A DNA stretch of 64,000 nt from Reticulitermes speratus (GCA_021186555.1 JAJKFL010000008.1:14315936-14379935); one strand, 5' to 3'. Counted from the first letter of the stretch, positions 24,801 to 39,700 are shown. A program made the numbers and translations. The notes: a model not told the origin generated them from the letters alone.

Positions 24801-27800
24801 GTGGTGGAAAAAGTGGCACTGGGACAGGGTTTTCTCCGAGTTGTCGGTTTTCCCCTGTCCATTTCATTCCACTGGTGCTCCATTACTTGTAAAACTTGGT
24901 AAAAAAACTGCTCATCTTCATCTTCATCACAGGGTTGCACAAAAAGCCTTAAGGCTGTGGTGCGTTTCGTAGCATCTGCTGCGGGGCCCTTCACCATGTA
25001 AAAAAATACCAATCTACCTGCGTTACATCCCAGAAGAGCGAAGATCTCATTTACACCGCGGCACAAGCCTGAAATCATTGCTAAATGGAATGAGGTTGAC
25101 ATTTCGGCTACTGTCGCCCAAATCTCTCAAGAAATATGGGCAGTACGGGCAGAAATCCACTTACGCCCTTAAGTGAAGCGTGACTGTCACTGAGCTTATT
25201 TTGACACAACTCACGCTTCTCAACAACTTTCATTGTAAATAAGTCCACCGAATTTCACGAAAATCCGACAAGTAGTTTAGTTGGTGACACTGAATTCCAG
25301 ACAGACGGACTCACGTGGTCTCGATATACGACGTTATTTTTTACTTCGTAAAGAATTAATAATAAATAATTGAATTTAATTTTTATTAACGAGATATACT
25401 CGTATTCTGAATTTTTGTGCTACTCTAATGAAGGGAGACTTTACGGCCCTTCGTGGCCCTTCATTGATAATTGTGGTTTAAATTTTTCACGTGCCTGACT
25501 TACATATAAAGTCAGGGGTTGCTTCTCTTTGAGCTCCTGTGCTTCAAAGTAAGATAAGGAAATTCTGCCTCGCGATGTGCACTGTGCATATTAACGTCAG
25601 AATAGATTACTTTGAAACCAACAGTGAGCGTGACACAAAAGTTAAACAGGACTCCATTACGGTGAAGTGGGATATGATGCTTTATGCACTAGAACAGATG
25701 TTGTGTTCTGAGGGCAGAGGATGTATGATTCTGTTATGCAGCCCATTGGGAACTGTGTTATTCATATTTTCGAAATTAGGATTGGTTGACAGTGTTATTT
25801 AAATGCTAAGATTAACATGATATCTGCGCTCCAAGTACTTGGACTCTTGACCCTTGAAGATGGGACCGATACGTTGTCCCGAAACGTCAGTAAACAATTA
25901 CCACACGATGCTGCGTAATATCCCAGAAGAGCGCAGATCTCATCAACATCGCGGCGGAAGCCTGAAATCAGGATTAACTTGAATTGTATTGAAATATTTA
26001 TTTCGTACCGCACAGTAAACACACTGTATCTCAGTTTTAAAAACCTGTCAGTGCTGTGTAGGGAAATAATTGCTTTTTGTTCTGACATTTATGCAAAATG
26101 CATAATTATGCTCTGTGTTTAGAAAGTAGAATTCTTTAATGTTAAACCTGGTGGTGCATAATGTAACCACTAGGACTTTTAGGGTTAATTATATGTCTGT
26201 GCATTATACTTGCATGTGTTTATAAACTTGTGGTTAAAAGTATCTTAGAAAAATACAGAACGTGAGCTAGATTAAACTGTCTCAAGAGTGTGTCCACTGA
26301 CGTAATTCTTATGAATGTAGTCATAAGCCCCCCCCCGAGCTTCATGTAGGTTACGTATAATACGGGAATTTCTTGTCCGATTCTTCATCGTGAAAAGAGT
26401 TGCTTAGTTTGTGGCATTTGTCAGTTGTAATTACTGATATAAGAATTTTGTTAAGGTAGACTTTATACTTCTGTATATTTAGGATAAAATCTACATTCTG
26501 TAGCTTCTGCTTGTAGGTGTGATTCTGATTAAATCCACGGAGCAGTGTCTTTGTTGCTAAGCTAAAAGTCGGTCAGCTGAGAAGCCAATTCATTGCTTTT
26601 TGTGTAAGTGGGATGTTCATTACTGTGTACACAAAAGCTCGATGCCGAACGGAACTCTAAGCCTGTTGAAATCAGTCCATACACTCGGACCATATTTATT
26701 TAATATCCGTTTTAATAGTTACATCCGATCTGCTTCGTATTACCCAAACTAATGTCTTCTAGTTTTCAGGCTAAAATGTAATTCTCATTCGTAGCATACC
26801 ATTTTATGCGTGTCAAACTCCGGAAAATGGAAACTCCATGTATATATTTATAGTATATACCTGTTATTTCTTTACATGAACCTGTTATTTCATTGTTACC
26901 TGAGCAAATAGCTGAATACTTGATAAAGGTAAAGTTGTTCGTTTTCACGCTTTATAGGCATGTGGGGCAGTAGAGGTGTATCTCCTGTCATTCTTAACCA
27001 AAGCACTAGATGAAGGTGGTGGTCAACTTCACGATGAAGCCACTTTGCCCTTGGGGGGAAAACCCCCTCATACCCATTGAATAGGACGCTGAGTGGCGTC
27101 CAGAGCCAGTCTGTACGTTTTGAAGTGCGGGTCTTTATCCCCTGCCGGGAATCAAACCACGTTTTGTAGGTCGCCCAGCTCGTAGCCAATTTACTATACC
27201 GACTGAGCTACCCCGGCTGCAGATAATAAAATAAAATAAAGGAGCCTTCAAAATCCTAGAATCTACACAGTAAGGAAAGTGAACTCGGAAACAAAAAAAT
27301 CACTTTTGGAGAGTAATCAGAATTACTTACCTTAAAACACGCCAGTGTCTGTATTTATACACGATGGACAGTTTACACATTAGTATATATTGACAGTGAC
27401 CACAAGGAAAAGGAAGTATAAACCAATATCAGTAGTAACGAAGAAGAACAGTGACAGTAACTTGTTTATATACATTTATGCAGACAGTAACTTCTTATTT
27501 TTTACTTGTTACTTCTTATTGCTGATATCCATGACGGACCCATGAAAAATACATACTGTGATACGGCGAAGATATGTGTAGACATATATATACTCTTCTA
27601 TGTCTGCTTGATCCTCAGGGTGAAGGCATTACGATCTTTCCCAACGTCGGTAAATACTGTATTTCCCGCCTCGTAAGACGCTACAAGGTATTTTTGCGAC
27701 TTTAATTGCCTACATATGTAACAATTCATCGTCCGGTGTTACGACGCAGGGTAATTTTTGGGGACATTTTTCATGAAACAAATTGCGTCTTAAGAGGCGG

Positions 27801-30800
27801 GAAACACGATATTTACCAGTTGCCAGCACGTAACATCGCAGAAGACTTGAATATTCATAAGCGAAGTTTGTGTTTGACGGAAGACATTATTGATTATTAA
27901 AATGTTGTTTGTGTGCACTTCTTACCGCCCACGTGCAGGTTACACGCCCCGCCCATCCCATGCTCCTTGATATGCTGAAGAATACAGACTGTGAAGCTCG
28001 GCTTTGTACAAAAATATTCATTGTACTTATTCTCTTCAGCGGTCTGATTTTAAAGTCTGTAATCCATTTTTTTTTCAGTTACTCGACAGCCCCTTGGGGG
28101 CGTAGGCCGCCTCATTTTTCGAGGCTTCACGATCACACTTTAGATACACCACACTCAGTAGGACTCCTCTGGACGAGGGACCAGCCCGTCGCAGAAACTT
28201 CTACCTGACAACACACAACACTCACAAGAGACAGACATCCATGCCCCCGGCGGGATTCGAACTCACAATCCCAGTAAGCGAGCGGCCGCAAACCCACTCT
28301 TTAGACCGCGTGGCCATTGGGATCGGCGTCGTCTAATATACCGATGTTTATTAAGAGATCATCCCTCAAGAAGTTTTATATACGCCTCCGATTCAAAATT
28401 ATATCGAAAACTTTTCAGACTCTGGAGCTGAAACATGGGACAGATTGACAGTTCTTCATCTGTACGTGCGTGCATTCGCTTAGTTTGCGTTGTGCTGTTG
28501 GTATCTGTTGTCTATAACATGTTAAACCATCTTTCATTTGATTACAAGCTTCATATCGTGGGTATCATGAAGTTGTATCGTGATCATGTGTCCGTGTGAT
28601 TGCTCTGATCAATTTATGTGCTTATTTCTTGTATCAGTGGCGCAATTTGTCGTTGACTTGCCACAACTTATTAGTTTACGTTATCACTCTGTAGGGGATA
28701 AAAGGTTTGGACTTCATTGACGTATATAAACGCTAATTTAAGTGCGTCATAACTCACTATACGAGGGAGAGAGCGTGGGATGTGTCTGATACAGGATTTG
28801 AAAACACTGCCCAATGAATCTGGAGCGTAAATGACACCCGTAGTATGGCCATCCTCACGGACATGTCAGTTGCAGGTGAAATACCGAGAACATTTTTTTT
28901 TTTAAATAAGTCGATTGTGAGTGTTTCAAAGTTCAGATTCTTCTTTATGCAGCTGGTATTTTTTTTTCAACACTGAAATATACATCTGTTGTGAAACCGG
29001 AATTCGTCACAATGCTAAGAACTACTGGTGTTATTGAACTCTGTCCTCCTGTCAGGTTAGTCCAGTGGATACATTCACGCCTCAGTTGCCTGTATATATT
29101 TGCACTGTATGTAGCGATCCCGTGGATAAAGCTGCCGGGGCGTACCGTTAACCACACACCACCATCTAGCTCTGACGTTAAAGAAAGAGTACAGCTGTAC
29201 CTCGACTCCCCCTCGGGGCTTTTATGACCTGTTATAGGACGACCTTTTATTTATCGATGCTATGAGTAACTCAGATTTTTCAGCTTCGAATGATCGTATA
29301 AGGAATAAGAGTTGGAAAGTATGTAGAACGAAGCTGCCTTGACATATTTTAAGGCACTGTCTCCCGGAATATGCCCGGAGGTACTGAGGAATTTGCGAAT
29401 GTTCTCAGTCTGGATAGTCCGTGTGGCGGCCAGGACTCGAACCGGGACCTCCCAAATAAAATTTAGAAGCTTTCCCCTTTGAGCCAACTCGCTTATTTTT
29501 AGAATATTGAAGGACGGTCACTGAACTACAAGAGTTGTGCAGAATCGACTGGACCTTTGATTGTAATCGATATTTAGGATGCCGTTTCGTGAAATTCTAG
29601 TGTTTGAAGCAATTTCATGAGAATTTATGCCTACAGTTTATACATAAAATGCTTTAAACTGTAAAATAGCTCTCAGAATTTGTGCCTACCATTTATCTAG
29701 GAAACCCTTAATTTTAAAAAGAATTTTCCCTGTTTTGGTTACAAAAGAAGACAATTACTTGAGGAAACGAAAGAGTTTCTTAAACAGTAATAGTAATGGA
29801 GATAAAACATAAGAATCTAATGGCTGCTGTCAGACTGATGTACAATATACCGTCGTAATGACTTCTGTATGACACGCAGCTAATAACAGTAGACCCATCA
29901 AAGCATAAGACCGCATTAGTTTGTGGTATAAGAGGAGCCTAACAGTCTTACTCTAATAGGATTAAATACGTTACCTTACTCGGCATGTGCTAGAGCACAA
30001 CACAGTACGTGATAAGGTCACGTAAAGCTGGTCGACAAGTAAATTTTCTTTCTTAGTGGCAAACTCTTAAATCCGTTTTTTTTATTATAGGCTGTTGATT
30101 ATGAAAAAACTTTATGTTGAATTTCGAAAAAATCACCCTTCGTCTCACATATGACTTTAAACTGCGAGAATATGATATAAACCAGTTAATCACCAACAAA
30201 TTACACTAATTCCTGAATATAAAACTCCTACATGTTTCGGAGTTTTAATACTGAAAGGCGTAAGGTAAAGTGGTCCCATACAGGCCTTGGCAGGCCCTTA
30301 GGGCTCCAGGAGGTCGAGGCTCCCAGGTTTTTAGACAATCGGCACATGAAGGTGGTAAGGTTGTCAGCCCTACGCACCGGCCGCCTTTACCCCCCAGGAA
30401 AGATTCCTGGTACTCATTTCTGTTAGAGGCTGAGTCGACCCCAGGGCCATAGTGCGACCGAAACGATTATGTCACTGAAAAATTCCAGTGACACCATCGG
30501 GAATCGAACCCGGTTTGTAGCGCTACTAAAAGACGTATACAGTGATATTATACAGCTTGTCATTTGTAAATGGTACCATATATAATGCCAGTGTGCTATT
30601 AAAACATAAATGTATAGTGTTGTATTAAAATGTTATGTTAAAATTATTATAATACAAGACAATTATTTAAATCTGCTGCATAGAAAAAAATCTTGAAATA
30701 GTGAAATATCTTGAAGTTTAATCGAGTGGTAAATCCCACGTGTATAAGTTGATACACTGTGTATACACCATGAATAATCCTGTAGCCGAAACTTGTAGGG

Positions 30801-33719
30801 ATGTTTTATATTCAGGAATTAATGCAGAACTTGTTACGTGTGTCGATTGCACGGAAGATGCGCAGTAAAATACTAAGTTTGGGAGAATATGAGTTGTGAG
30901 TTGTGAGACGCTTAAACATGTCGTAGCGTTGGATGGCTTTCTTCTGTCATCGTTGTATAAGTTGCGTGAGGATTTACCATTTCGAAATTAGTCATGTCGG
31001 TGTCGTTTTCTTTTGGTGTTCCACTTTTTATTTAATTTTAGAATTAAACACAAATGTGTACCAGCACTGTTTTTTCAGAATGTGTACACAGTGTCCGTCC
31101 GTCTGTCCGTCACGTTATATATCTCGGGAACTAATAAGCACAGCGGAAAAGTTTGAATAGAAACTTGTTCGTGTTGAGGAGGAAAACACGAAACAGTTGT
31201 TCGCATTGCTGTTGTATGCACGAAAAATCAATGGCTCGGGGAAACTCCAAACGGGCGCCGTTCATCTGAGAAAACACAAATTAGGGCGGTTGCTAGGATA
31301 CGGGGAAATCCCAGTTGAAGGAAAGTTCAAGTTCGAGCCATTGTTATGATACAGGGATAAAGCACTCGGGTAAAATTCATCATTCAAGGAAACCCCAATT
31401 AGCACCGTTGCGTTAAATTGATTAGTTGTTGAAAATGCGAAGAGAACACAAGGACACACACACAGACAGTATGGCGACCTTATCGACATTATTTTTCTTT
31501 TTATTTCAGGAGGTAAAGGAGTTTAAAAGTAAGACATATCCAGTTAAGTGAAGTCCATAGATCTATCAACGATAAAGGCTTTGTTCATTACTGAAGTGTT
31601 ACTTAGATTTGTGGTGATGGAACTACAGTCCTCCGGGAGATTAAATAACTGATGAACTGGAAAGAAAGAGAGAGAGAGAGGGGAGAGAAAGAGAATGTCT
31701 GTGTTTTGATGTCTTGGTAACGGCTGTGCTGCGATATGAAAGACCTTGCCTGCAGTCTGGGGGCAGGCGGTGGTGCAGTTGGTCGAGGCACTGCGCTACA
31801 AGCCGGAAGGTCGCGGGTTCGATTCCCGTTGGTGTCACTGGAATTTCATAATGACGTAATCCTTTCGGTCACACTATGGCCCTGGGGTCGACTCAGCCTC
31901 TAACAGAAATGAGTACCAGGAATATTTCCTGGGGGGTAAAGGCGGCCGGTGCGTAGGGCTGACAACCTTACCACCATCATGTGCCGATTGTTTTGAATTC
32001 TGGGAGCCTCAACCTCCTGGAACCCTAAGGGCCTGTCCAGGCCTGTAATGGGATTGCTTTTTCTGGGAGATATTTACTTCGTAACTGAATTTTATAAGCA
32101 TTCAGTGTAAGAATATAATGCTACTTAGTATTATGTACAGCTGATCCTTGTGGCCGTGAAGTCTAAGCCGTAGGTCTTCGGCCGCTCGAGTGCTGGGATC
32201 ATGGGTTTGAATCCCGCTGAGTGTATGGTGTGTTGTGTAAGTAGAGGCCTCTGTGATGGATTGATCACTCGTTCAGAGGACTCCTACGGGCCTGTGTGTG
32301 TCTAATTGTGTGCGATGTAGAAACCTGACAATGAGACGGTTTAGGTCCGAGATGGGCTGTTACACCACAGAAAAAAAATGTACAAGGAAGAGTACCCGCT
32401 TCTTCGCCAGACATATGTTTTGAGGTTTTCATGGCGTTTACTGCAAAAGTCTTCTGTGATATGACGCCGTTCAGTTTGGTAGATGTGACATTTACGACGA
32501 ACCTGCTGCCTCCGTAGTCAGGGTAGATTCGGGGGTGGACATATAAATTTTAGCGCCCTCTTTATGTAAAACATGAATATTTTATGAACCAAAAAAATAC
32601 TGCTATGAAATGCACGGAATTTTGTGGGGAAGAGAAAGCAGATATTTTTTTTTGAGAAGGGCCCCGCAGCAGAAGCTACGGACGCTTCTTGTGCAACCCT
32701 GTGATGAAGATGAAGAGAAAGCTGATCAGTTTTTTTTTTCATGAACGCAGATTATGCTACATGTTTTAAAAATGCAGTAAGTGGCCATGTTGCCTAAGTA
32801 TATAAAATGTGTTTTTTGGGGGTCCAGCACGCCCCGCGTATGTTACATCAGACTCTTAAAGTATAAACGCTCATAAACGCACTGGTCTGTAGCGGCATGT
32901 ATACAAGTATAGGTCTTAAAGAAATAGGATATGAGGGTGTGAACTGGGTTCATCTAGCTCAGAGTAGCGTTCATTGATAGGATCTTCTGAACACGATCAT
33001 AAATCTACGAAATAGTTCATTTCACGCCGTGAACTCATCTGAATATGCACACTAATTACATCATCACTAGCACGAAGCCCGTTGAATTTTTGCTGCTATA
33101 AACACAGTTATTGAATTCGGAGCATATGATATGTTCATGAATAATTTATGTGCACGTGTGACTTCTTTTGCATATAAAAACGAAATTTGTTAAAATACGT
33201 AACCTCAGTAACAATCCGAATCACCTGAATAAAAGGGTATGGAATTCTCTTTATTTTCATCATGTAAGACACTAGTTTTCCTTCGCATATCAAAAGGCTT
33301 TTAAAATGTTACCTGATTTTTTTAAAGAGACCTTAATTGTGATTGCTTTCTGCAAAGTCTTAACAGCTTATCGCTATTTCGTTAACACCTTTCAGTTATT
33401 CAAAGAAGCTTATTTACTTGAATAAGACTTGAAGAATCCAGGGACAGTCGAATGAAATGTTTTCTTATTTAGGACTGGGTGGTATATATCTATGCCTCAA
33501 GTATATCGATAATAATGTCGTTACAACATAATCATTGGCCTTAACTCGGGTGTAACTTTGTTCACAAACCAATAGTTTTGTATACTGGGATAATACTCTT
33601 TAATAAGTATAAGTCTCTTTTTTTCAGTGCAATTTCCTACATGTTTCGGCCAAATGGATCATCATCAATGGAAACAACAGTGAAAATATACGGAATGTAA
33701 TTACCATAAAAGCAGTGCA

Positions 33720-33751
<32 letters not shown>

Positions 33752-36700
33752 CACGTGATTAATAAGTAGAAGATTCTTTGATATTTTGTAATATATGTGT
33801 TATTATTACTGAACTATTTTATTGTAATGTTTCCAGACTTGTTAAATTGTTTCCCTGACGATGATCCCATGCAATTGAAACGTGTAGGGTATTACGTTAT
33901 AAATGAATGGGGCTATACTTATTAAAGTGTAACATTAGATTATGTTTGTTGCATAAGGTAACACAAATTCGTATCCCAGAAAAGGTGGAGAATGTTTATC
34001 AGCTGAGCAACTGTTAGTTTATGCAGAAGGATTTAGCTGTATTCGGTTAGTTATAATATAGATCGGTCGGAAAATTTCAGTCTATCCTGAGTGCGACCCA
34101 CTCAAATAATATTTGTTCTTGTTTGCTTATTCTTGGTTTATCGACGATACAGATTTAAAATTACAACGTGTCTAAGTTACGATGAGTAATAAATAGTGAG
34201 TTAGGTCATGTCACTATCCTGCTACTTTTCTGGAGGGGCTGAGGTGAAACATGGAAAACTCCAGTCAGTGTAGCTGATTTCCGGGCCAAGATTTGAAACA
34301 AGGAACTCGCGAGTACGAAGCAGGAGTGCCAACATCCCAACCACGACCTACGCTAGTAGCTAATATTTGTAAAGTAATTTTCTGTCATTATTAAACAATA
34401 GCGTGGTCCACTTTATATAACAGGTTGAAGCCCCGCATAGACACAACACGATGAAGTAATTAGTATGGTTTTATAAAAGAAATAACACAATACGTGATGG
34501 CGCTTCCTGTTGTCTGTGCAGTGTGCAGAATGCCAAGCCGGAATCTCTCAGTTTATTACACACGCCTTATTACACAGCATATTGACGGATCACAGTGTTG
34601 TGGAAGCGTTCAGGCGAGAGAATTCTGGGATCCTCGCCCCATTGAGGATGTAGTCTTCGGGCGAAGTTTTATTAAGGCTGTAACACTGCAATAAGAAAAT
34701 GGGTTTATAATAACTTCAACGCAACCTATGGACACAAATTACCCATTCAAGTATTTAACAACAGCAGTTACCAGAAGTCTGGTAACTTTATGAAGCTTCT
34801 GAGCGTGGAACATTAACCTAGTTTTAAATAAAATATTATATACAGTGTTTAAGCTTAATAATCCATAAGGATATTCCGGTAGTTCTTTGCGCAGGAGTAA
34901 AGCAGCCGGCTCGTAGAGCTCCATCTAGTGCCGAGGCTAAGAATAATTGAAGCTGTGTTTCTACTCCTCCTGGATGCCTTCATCACGGGGGGCAGGGGTA
35001 ACTTCATGTTTCAACTTTACTTCATATAAGTAGTATTTTCAGGTAATGGTCTTCGTTTGGTTTATGCACCGTGTAGTGGGTAAATGTTCCGACGTTTCAG
35101 AAGGACGTACTGCCTCCATAGTCAGGGTGACTCAATTGGTTTGGATGGAGCTATGATACTTACGTTTATCTGTCCGATTAGTTTCTCTGTCTTTTTAAAG
35201 CTTTCTAATATAACTGATATTGGTAAGGTAAAGTTAAATTTTCTCCCTGTACAGTCCATGAAGGCAGATGGACAAGCAGTTGTATAGCTCCACTCAGTCT
35301 TAATTTCGTCACTAGGTGGAGACGAATGAGCAACCTCACGCTCCTTCCGAAGAGCCCCCCGGTATCCGTTGAATAGGAGGCTGGGTGGGCCCCACAGCGG
35401 GTCTTAACTCTGGAGAAGATAAAAACCTTGTCCCACCTGGAATCGAACCACAATTCCTTGGTTGTCCAGCCTGTAGAGTAATCACTATACTAACTACGTT
35501 ATTAGGGCTCTGCAGTACACAGGGTTTTTTTCCCGTTTTCTCCAGACAGAGTTTTGTCTGCGCAGTTCTCTTTTAGTGGCTGTCGCGATGACCTTACAAA
35601 GTCCGGTCTGACTGTTGCAGAAGTGCGCGGACATTCACGTTTCCGACAAGAGAGTGTACTACACCTTCGCCCGCACCCTGCCGCCTTCGTCGAAAGTTTC
35701 TAAGTCGGTAGTTGCACTGCTTCTTTACTTCAAGTGGACCAAATTCATTATCGTCGCAGGGAAGCGTCCAGCTTGGGGCAGCGAGGTGCAGGAGGCCATG
35801 AAGGTGAGGAATTCGAAGGTTTGTGGGCGGAAGAATGCGCTGAACTTATCTCGTGCGATTAGCCACGTCAAAGTTGAGATAAAAACCTACTTTCGGACAT
35901 CTGCTGTGTTCCCATTATCAGATTTGATGTGGGAAATTTAACAGTAGTCTACTGTAAACGTCAGTCAGTGCAATGTTTGCTTAATGGCACCTTGCGCGAC
36001 AGGAGGATGATCAAATTCAGAAATCTGAATTAGCGCCGAAATGTAAACCTCAAATCCTATTGCAACCTTTATCTGAAAATAAATGTTGGTATGTTGTATG
36101 CGTGATTTGAGGCTTCCGCCGTGATGTAGATGAGATCTACGCTCTTCTGGGATATTACGCAGCGTAGAGTGGTAATTCTGTACCGAAACGTCGGTACAGA
36201 ATTACCACTCTACGCTGCGTAATATCCCAGAAGAGCGCAGATCTCTTAGTATGTTATGTTACAAAAATGTAACAAAATATCAGCTTGTTTTATGTAATTA
36301 TAAACCAATAAACCACCAAATGCTACTGTAATTAATGAAACCCAGTGACAGTCATGGACGACGAAGAGGGAGAGGGGTAGCGAGTTACGCATATTTCCGC
36401 CGGGATTCTTAAAAAAAAATAAAAATTGCAAGTACATAAAGAAGGAGGTGTATCAAATATTAATACTAAAAATTAAAATTATTCTTTTTTTAAAAAAAAT
36501 TATTTTTTATCCTTAATATAATAGTATTTAACAACTGCTGTTACAAAACACGTAAGAATATTCTCAGACGGCTTAAACCGAAGTTTGTAAATTTTCTGAG
36601 CCCCCTCCACCCCGCAATGAAAGTAATCTTGTAGGTGTGCCCCTGCTCACAGTACCAGAGAATCCAGGGAGTAACAGCAGGGTGGAAAACATGTCCAATG

Positions 36701-39700
36701 TGGAGCTTCATAATTATGCTTTTCACTAAACATAATTATATAATGAGAAGATTACATTGCATTTCACTTCTTGTATGAATCGCTATACCGTATTGTTTTA
36801 CAGATGTTTGTGTTTCTTTTATCAGGATCTAGCCAGCGTATACAACTTGAACATCACAGATATCTTCCATTTCTCTGAGACAGACTACGTTTCCACAGAG
36901 CAACATATTTTGGAGATGGAGAACATTGTAACAAGAACCTACCAGAGAACTCGGGGTTAGTTACTGAGGATCTGTAAATACATCATAACCTATTTATTAC
37001 ATTTAAAGTTATTGAGGACAGCTGTTTCACGTGGAATGATCTGATAACCTGTCATATTCTGTTACTTCGTACAAGTCAGGTTGTTGGATACTGAAGTTCC
37101 TTGTTGTTTCCTTTTTGCCTCCACTCACACAAACACAGACCCACACATGCACGTAATGTCATAGTCGAATTCTGCTTTGTATTTATGAGGTCCTACGTTC
37201 AAATCTCAGTCTTGGAGGTCAATTGTCTCAGCTGTTTTTCTGGTTGCACACAGTCTGTTCAGGCAGATGTCAGAATAGTATCTTAAAATAGACAACTATT
37301 ACTTTCATTTACTTCTTTTACAGTATGTCATCCACAAATTATTCTTCCATTTGATTGCAGCATAACCTAGCCATTTGTAAAGACAGGGGTACACAAATAC
37401 CAGGCACGTGGTCTCCCAGGCGACTAAATTTTGTATGCTGGCCCCTAATATTTTCAACATAATCATTGCAGTGTTTTTCCTTAAACACAAAAATGTGTAT
37501 CAGTTCACATGTACCAAGCAGAAAGCGCCAGATAACATTTAGAGTCACAGGTCACTTCAGAATTGTTGGTCGTCAGTACAGAACTTGCTTCATGTCACCC
37601 TTCTGGCCCCTAGAATATGGAGGTGGTTGCTAGATTTGTGGAAAATTTGTGGATCCCTGTGTAAAGACATCATTTAATAAATTACGAATTAATTAATTCA
37701 TAAGTCTTTTTCAACAATTCCACAGTAAGTGGATACCTTAAGGTTGGATCAATGCCTGCTACAACAGGGGAATATTTTTTTCGACTGTAGTACCATTTAC
37801 TAAAGACCAAGTCACAGTAAAGCACCACTTTTGAAGTACTGTACAATATGGCTAAATGAGAGAATTTCTGACGTACTTTGACTGTGATACTTGAGAACTC
37901 CTGAATTCAGTGATATATGTGGGAAATAGAAACGAAAAACATTGTAGTAACCTAGCCATCAAAGTGTCTAATTCAGGAAAGATTGTCATGTTTCCTTCTT
38001 GCAATTTGTAGTTTTTGTTTGAAGAACTCTGTGTTGTCGAGTACATCACAAGCCTCAGTATTTATTTTAAAGCACAGACTGGAAAGACTTGTTGGTGTCT
38101 TGTTTTTATAATTACTGGAACGTATTTAAAATACACCTTTCACAAATTAGAAACCTTTCTCTTATAAGTCTGTTGTATGATTTCCTGTGCAACAGACTTA
38201 ACAAAAAACTTAACAACCTACGCAACACAAAATGTAAACAAACACAGGAACATCAAAACTCCAACCTACAGACCTCAAAATCCTTCTGCACACGGATAAA
38301 AAATGACGTCCTATACAACAGACTTAACAAAAAACTTGACAACCTATTTCTTATAAGTTTCAGAATTTCTGTAAACCACATTAAATTTGAAGTGAACTTT
38401 GAAAGTTTTAAATTTTAGTTATGCATCTGCATACACCACTTTGGCACATAACTGAAACTATACATATAAGTGCTTGACAGCAGGTGTTCACTGAGTGCCT
38501 GAGATTAATGTTACAAGAACACATTGCTTTGAAGTGTTGTCATGGTAACGGATAATGAATTTTCTTGACTAATTATATTCTGAACAAATGAGTATGCAGC
38601 TGCTGGGTAATAAAATGTACTGTTACATTTTATCAATCTTATATCTTAGGTGGCTGATTCCTTACTACTGTATTAATACTCTAATCCATTTTTTCGTACT
38701 TAATGGGTTTTGCAGATACATACTGTTTAATAGTTTCATCATTTTTGTTTACAGCATCGTATAAAAGAGCATCAATAAATTACAGACCTTGTGTAGGAGT
38801 GTTATAAATATGGAAGCACACCATTGTAACTCATACAGAAAACAAGAGGGATTGTAATTGAGTGGGATACATCAGCATCTGGTCTGTGCATTGTATACTG
38901 TAATTATACACTATATGGGATATGGTAGTTTCATTTCCATTCAAATGATAATTTGGTAATGTGTTGTTTGCTTTTAATGATAATTTGATTTTCATAGGAA
39001 ACTTGAGATAGAGGTTATAATTAAAGCTGCTGTAAGTTTTAGTGAAATCTCTTTATATGTAAGGAAGGAGAGTGATAGCGTAGGATGAATGTAAGTACAG
39101 AACCAGGTTTTGCTTAATTATAATTCTCCTAATATATGACATTGTACTTGAATTGTACACTGATTCTTGTGCAGTGTATGTGTTTGTGGGAGAGCACATT
39201 GCACTGGTGGACTTCGTTTATTGCCTCCAAAGACTCCATCTACTGGACAAAGGAGAATACATTATCATTTCTGTGGATGATGAGATTTATGACCCAGACC
39301 ATCGACTCAACATTGTTCAGCGGGGTAAGTGCTTGTTTGAAAAGATGGTTCTGCATTAATATTACTTCCTGAAAATAAGACTAAATTGTATCTTAACATT
39401 TTGGTTCCAGTAAATATCGCTAAAATATTATTTAATTTTATATAAATTATCCAGTTCCACAAACTGCTTAAATTTCTACTGCTTTTCTGTGTCCTGCTTT
39501 ATTAACTTCTAAATTCTAACAAAATCCCTAAAAGAAATGAGGTAGTGACCTGAATATTGTTTTATTTTAAAAGTGTTTTAATTCATTGATGGAGTCCTTT
39601 GAAATTTTAACCAGTGTTTGTAATCTCATAAGTATAATTTTATTGTCATATCACACCAGATTACTCTAGGACTTTACCTAGTGCAATAGCATTTATGATT

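Larger units (their letters stand above)
24120..25340 (+). repeat. Unclassified repeat with internal echoes, interrupted by other elements
   Basis: Phrases such as ATTTACGC(C/T)C..T..G.A..GCACG and ATTT.CACGAAA..C recur at about 24135, 24265, 24410 and 25155, with a terminal GACAGACGGACTCACGTGGT. This suggests an older repeat of several units, into which Penelope-type ends and then SINE-B were inserted. Family unknown. Confidence 0.4.
13899..35620 (+). other. Intron 2 (21.7 kb, repeat-rich)
   Basis: A mosaic of SINEs, palindromic Penelope-like ends, LINE fragments and small DNA transposons, listed separately. No recognised feature in 13900-14400, 15485-16350, 16585-17135, 17240-17845, 18240-19155, 19245-20300, 20520-21560, 22100-22480, 26000-26985, 28330-29095, 29500-30185, 32750-33590 and 33935-34855. 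Confidence 0.8.
35804..39174 (+). other. Introns 3 and 4, non-coding remainder
   Basis: Intron 3 (35804-36825) has the near-perfect palindrome at 36133-36244 and A/T-rich filler. Intron 4 (36956-39174) has a hAT-type MITE at 37384-37659 and a 30-bp direct repeat (38192-38221 and 38317-38346, one difference) inside an A-rich segment. Nothing else recognised. Confidence 0.7.

Noticed and set aside
29355-29495. A tRNA gene on the minus strand
   Set aside because: A and B boxes are visible but the acceptor stem and anticodon arm do not fold; it is a SINE head or pseudo-tRNA. The same holds for the other SINE heads.
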